Positions 63,969 through 64,000 of a stretch of 64,000 nt of DNA are shown one piece after another; position 1 is the first letter of the stretch; each line of letters begins with the position of its first letter. This DNA is from Algoriphagus lutimaris (GTDB lineage: Bacteria; Bacteroidota; Bacteroidia; Cytophagales; Cyclobacteriaceae): NCBI RefSeq assembly GCF_017051705.1, contig NZ_JAFIDJ010000004.1, positions 124,001 through 188,000 of the forward strand, written 5' to 3'. The notes under the pieces were generated by a model, which had not been told where the DNA came from, made no database searches, and saw nothing but the letters and a program-made list of their open reading frames with translations. Position numbers and translations under genes: made by a program.

Positions 63969-64000
63969 ATCTTTCTCAAGTATTTCTAAATGAATTATTA

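Overview
The window is a typical chromosomal stretch of a Bacteroidota bacterium, most likely order Cytophagales and close to Algoriphagus/Cyclobacteriaceae. This rests on several signs. There is an 814-type (CHU_C) gliding-motility/type IX secretion C-terminal domain. Promoter boxes match the Bacteroidota pattern TTTG...TAnnTTTG, and clear Shine-Dalgarno sites are scarce. The two tRNA genes do not encode CCA. There are many PorT-like outer-membrane beta-barrels and lipoproteins, a type-B succinate dehydrogenase and a signal-peptide-bearing ExbB. Genus-level placement is inference.

Layout. 1-1438: exbB, a small membrane protein and the start of exbD (minus strand; exbD runs off the left edge). 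1439-2756: a gene-free region whose right half is a 177-bp tandem repeat array grown from the 3' end of tRNA-Ser(GGA) (2757-2844). 2940-9109: one long minus-strand operon (GT2, small protein, SpoIIE-type phosphatase, polysaccharide deacetylase, second GT2, TatD nuclease, asparaginase). 9131-14787: ruvC, two tandem beta-barrels, a Crp/Fnr regulator, a beta-helix lipoprotein plus di-haem cytochrome pair, and a third beta-barrel. 14859-17806: Na+/solute symporter, GNAT acetyltransferase and PLP racemase operon. 17807-20322: an AT-rich accessory pocket with a DUF5694-like lipoprotein, a CPBP protease and several unexplained inverted repeats. 20323-23729: sdhCAB.

24046-32382: large CHU_C surface protein, DCC protein, fabD, folK, sppA, flavin reductase and an EEP hydrolase. 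32460-43868: mainly minus-strand housekeeping (pgk, Sua5/TsaC, TPR lipoprotein, thioesterase, NUDIX, unknown protein, recQ, enoyl-CoA hydratase, comEC, beta-barrel, GNAT, phoH). 43971-49446: SAM hydroxide adenosyltransferase, ABM monooxygenase, tRNA-Leu(CAA), and an ABC transporter of YbbAP type divergent from a TesA-like esterase. 49575-54469: GMC oxidoreductase with its subunit-3 partner, then two tandem paralogous lipoproteins. 54521-63898: beta-barrel, response regulator, Na+-dependent transporter, a closely packed run (RmlD-like reductase, cyclophilin, hemC, rimK, DTGA-motif protease, holB), a GlmU-like nucleotidyltransferase and rpmE2.

The most unusual structure is the tRNA-Ser-derived repeat array. 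About 3.8 copies of exactly 177 bp each carry 17 bases of the tRNA 3' end followed by an intrinsic terminator. This is architecturally like the 178-bp tyrT/rtT repeats of Escherichia coli but occurs in a different tRNA and phylum. No prophage, insertion sequence, CRISPR array or restriction system was seen. All functional calls come from reading motifs and lengths; no database search was run.
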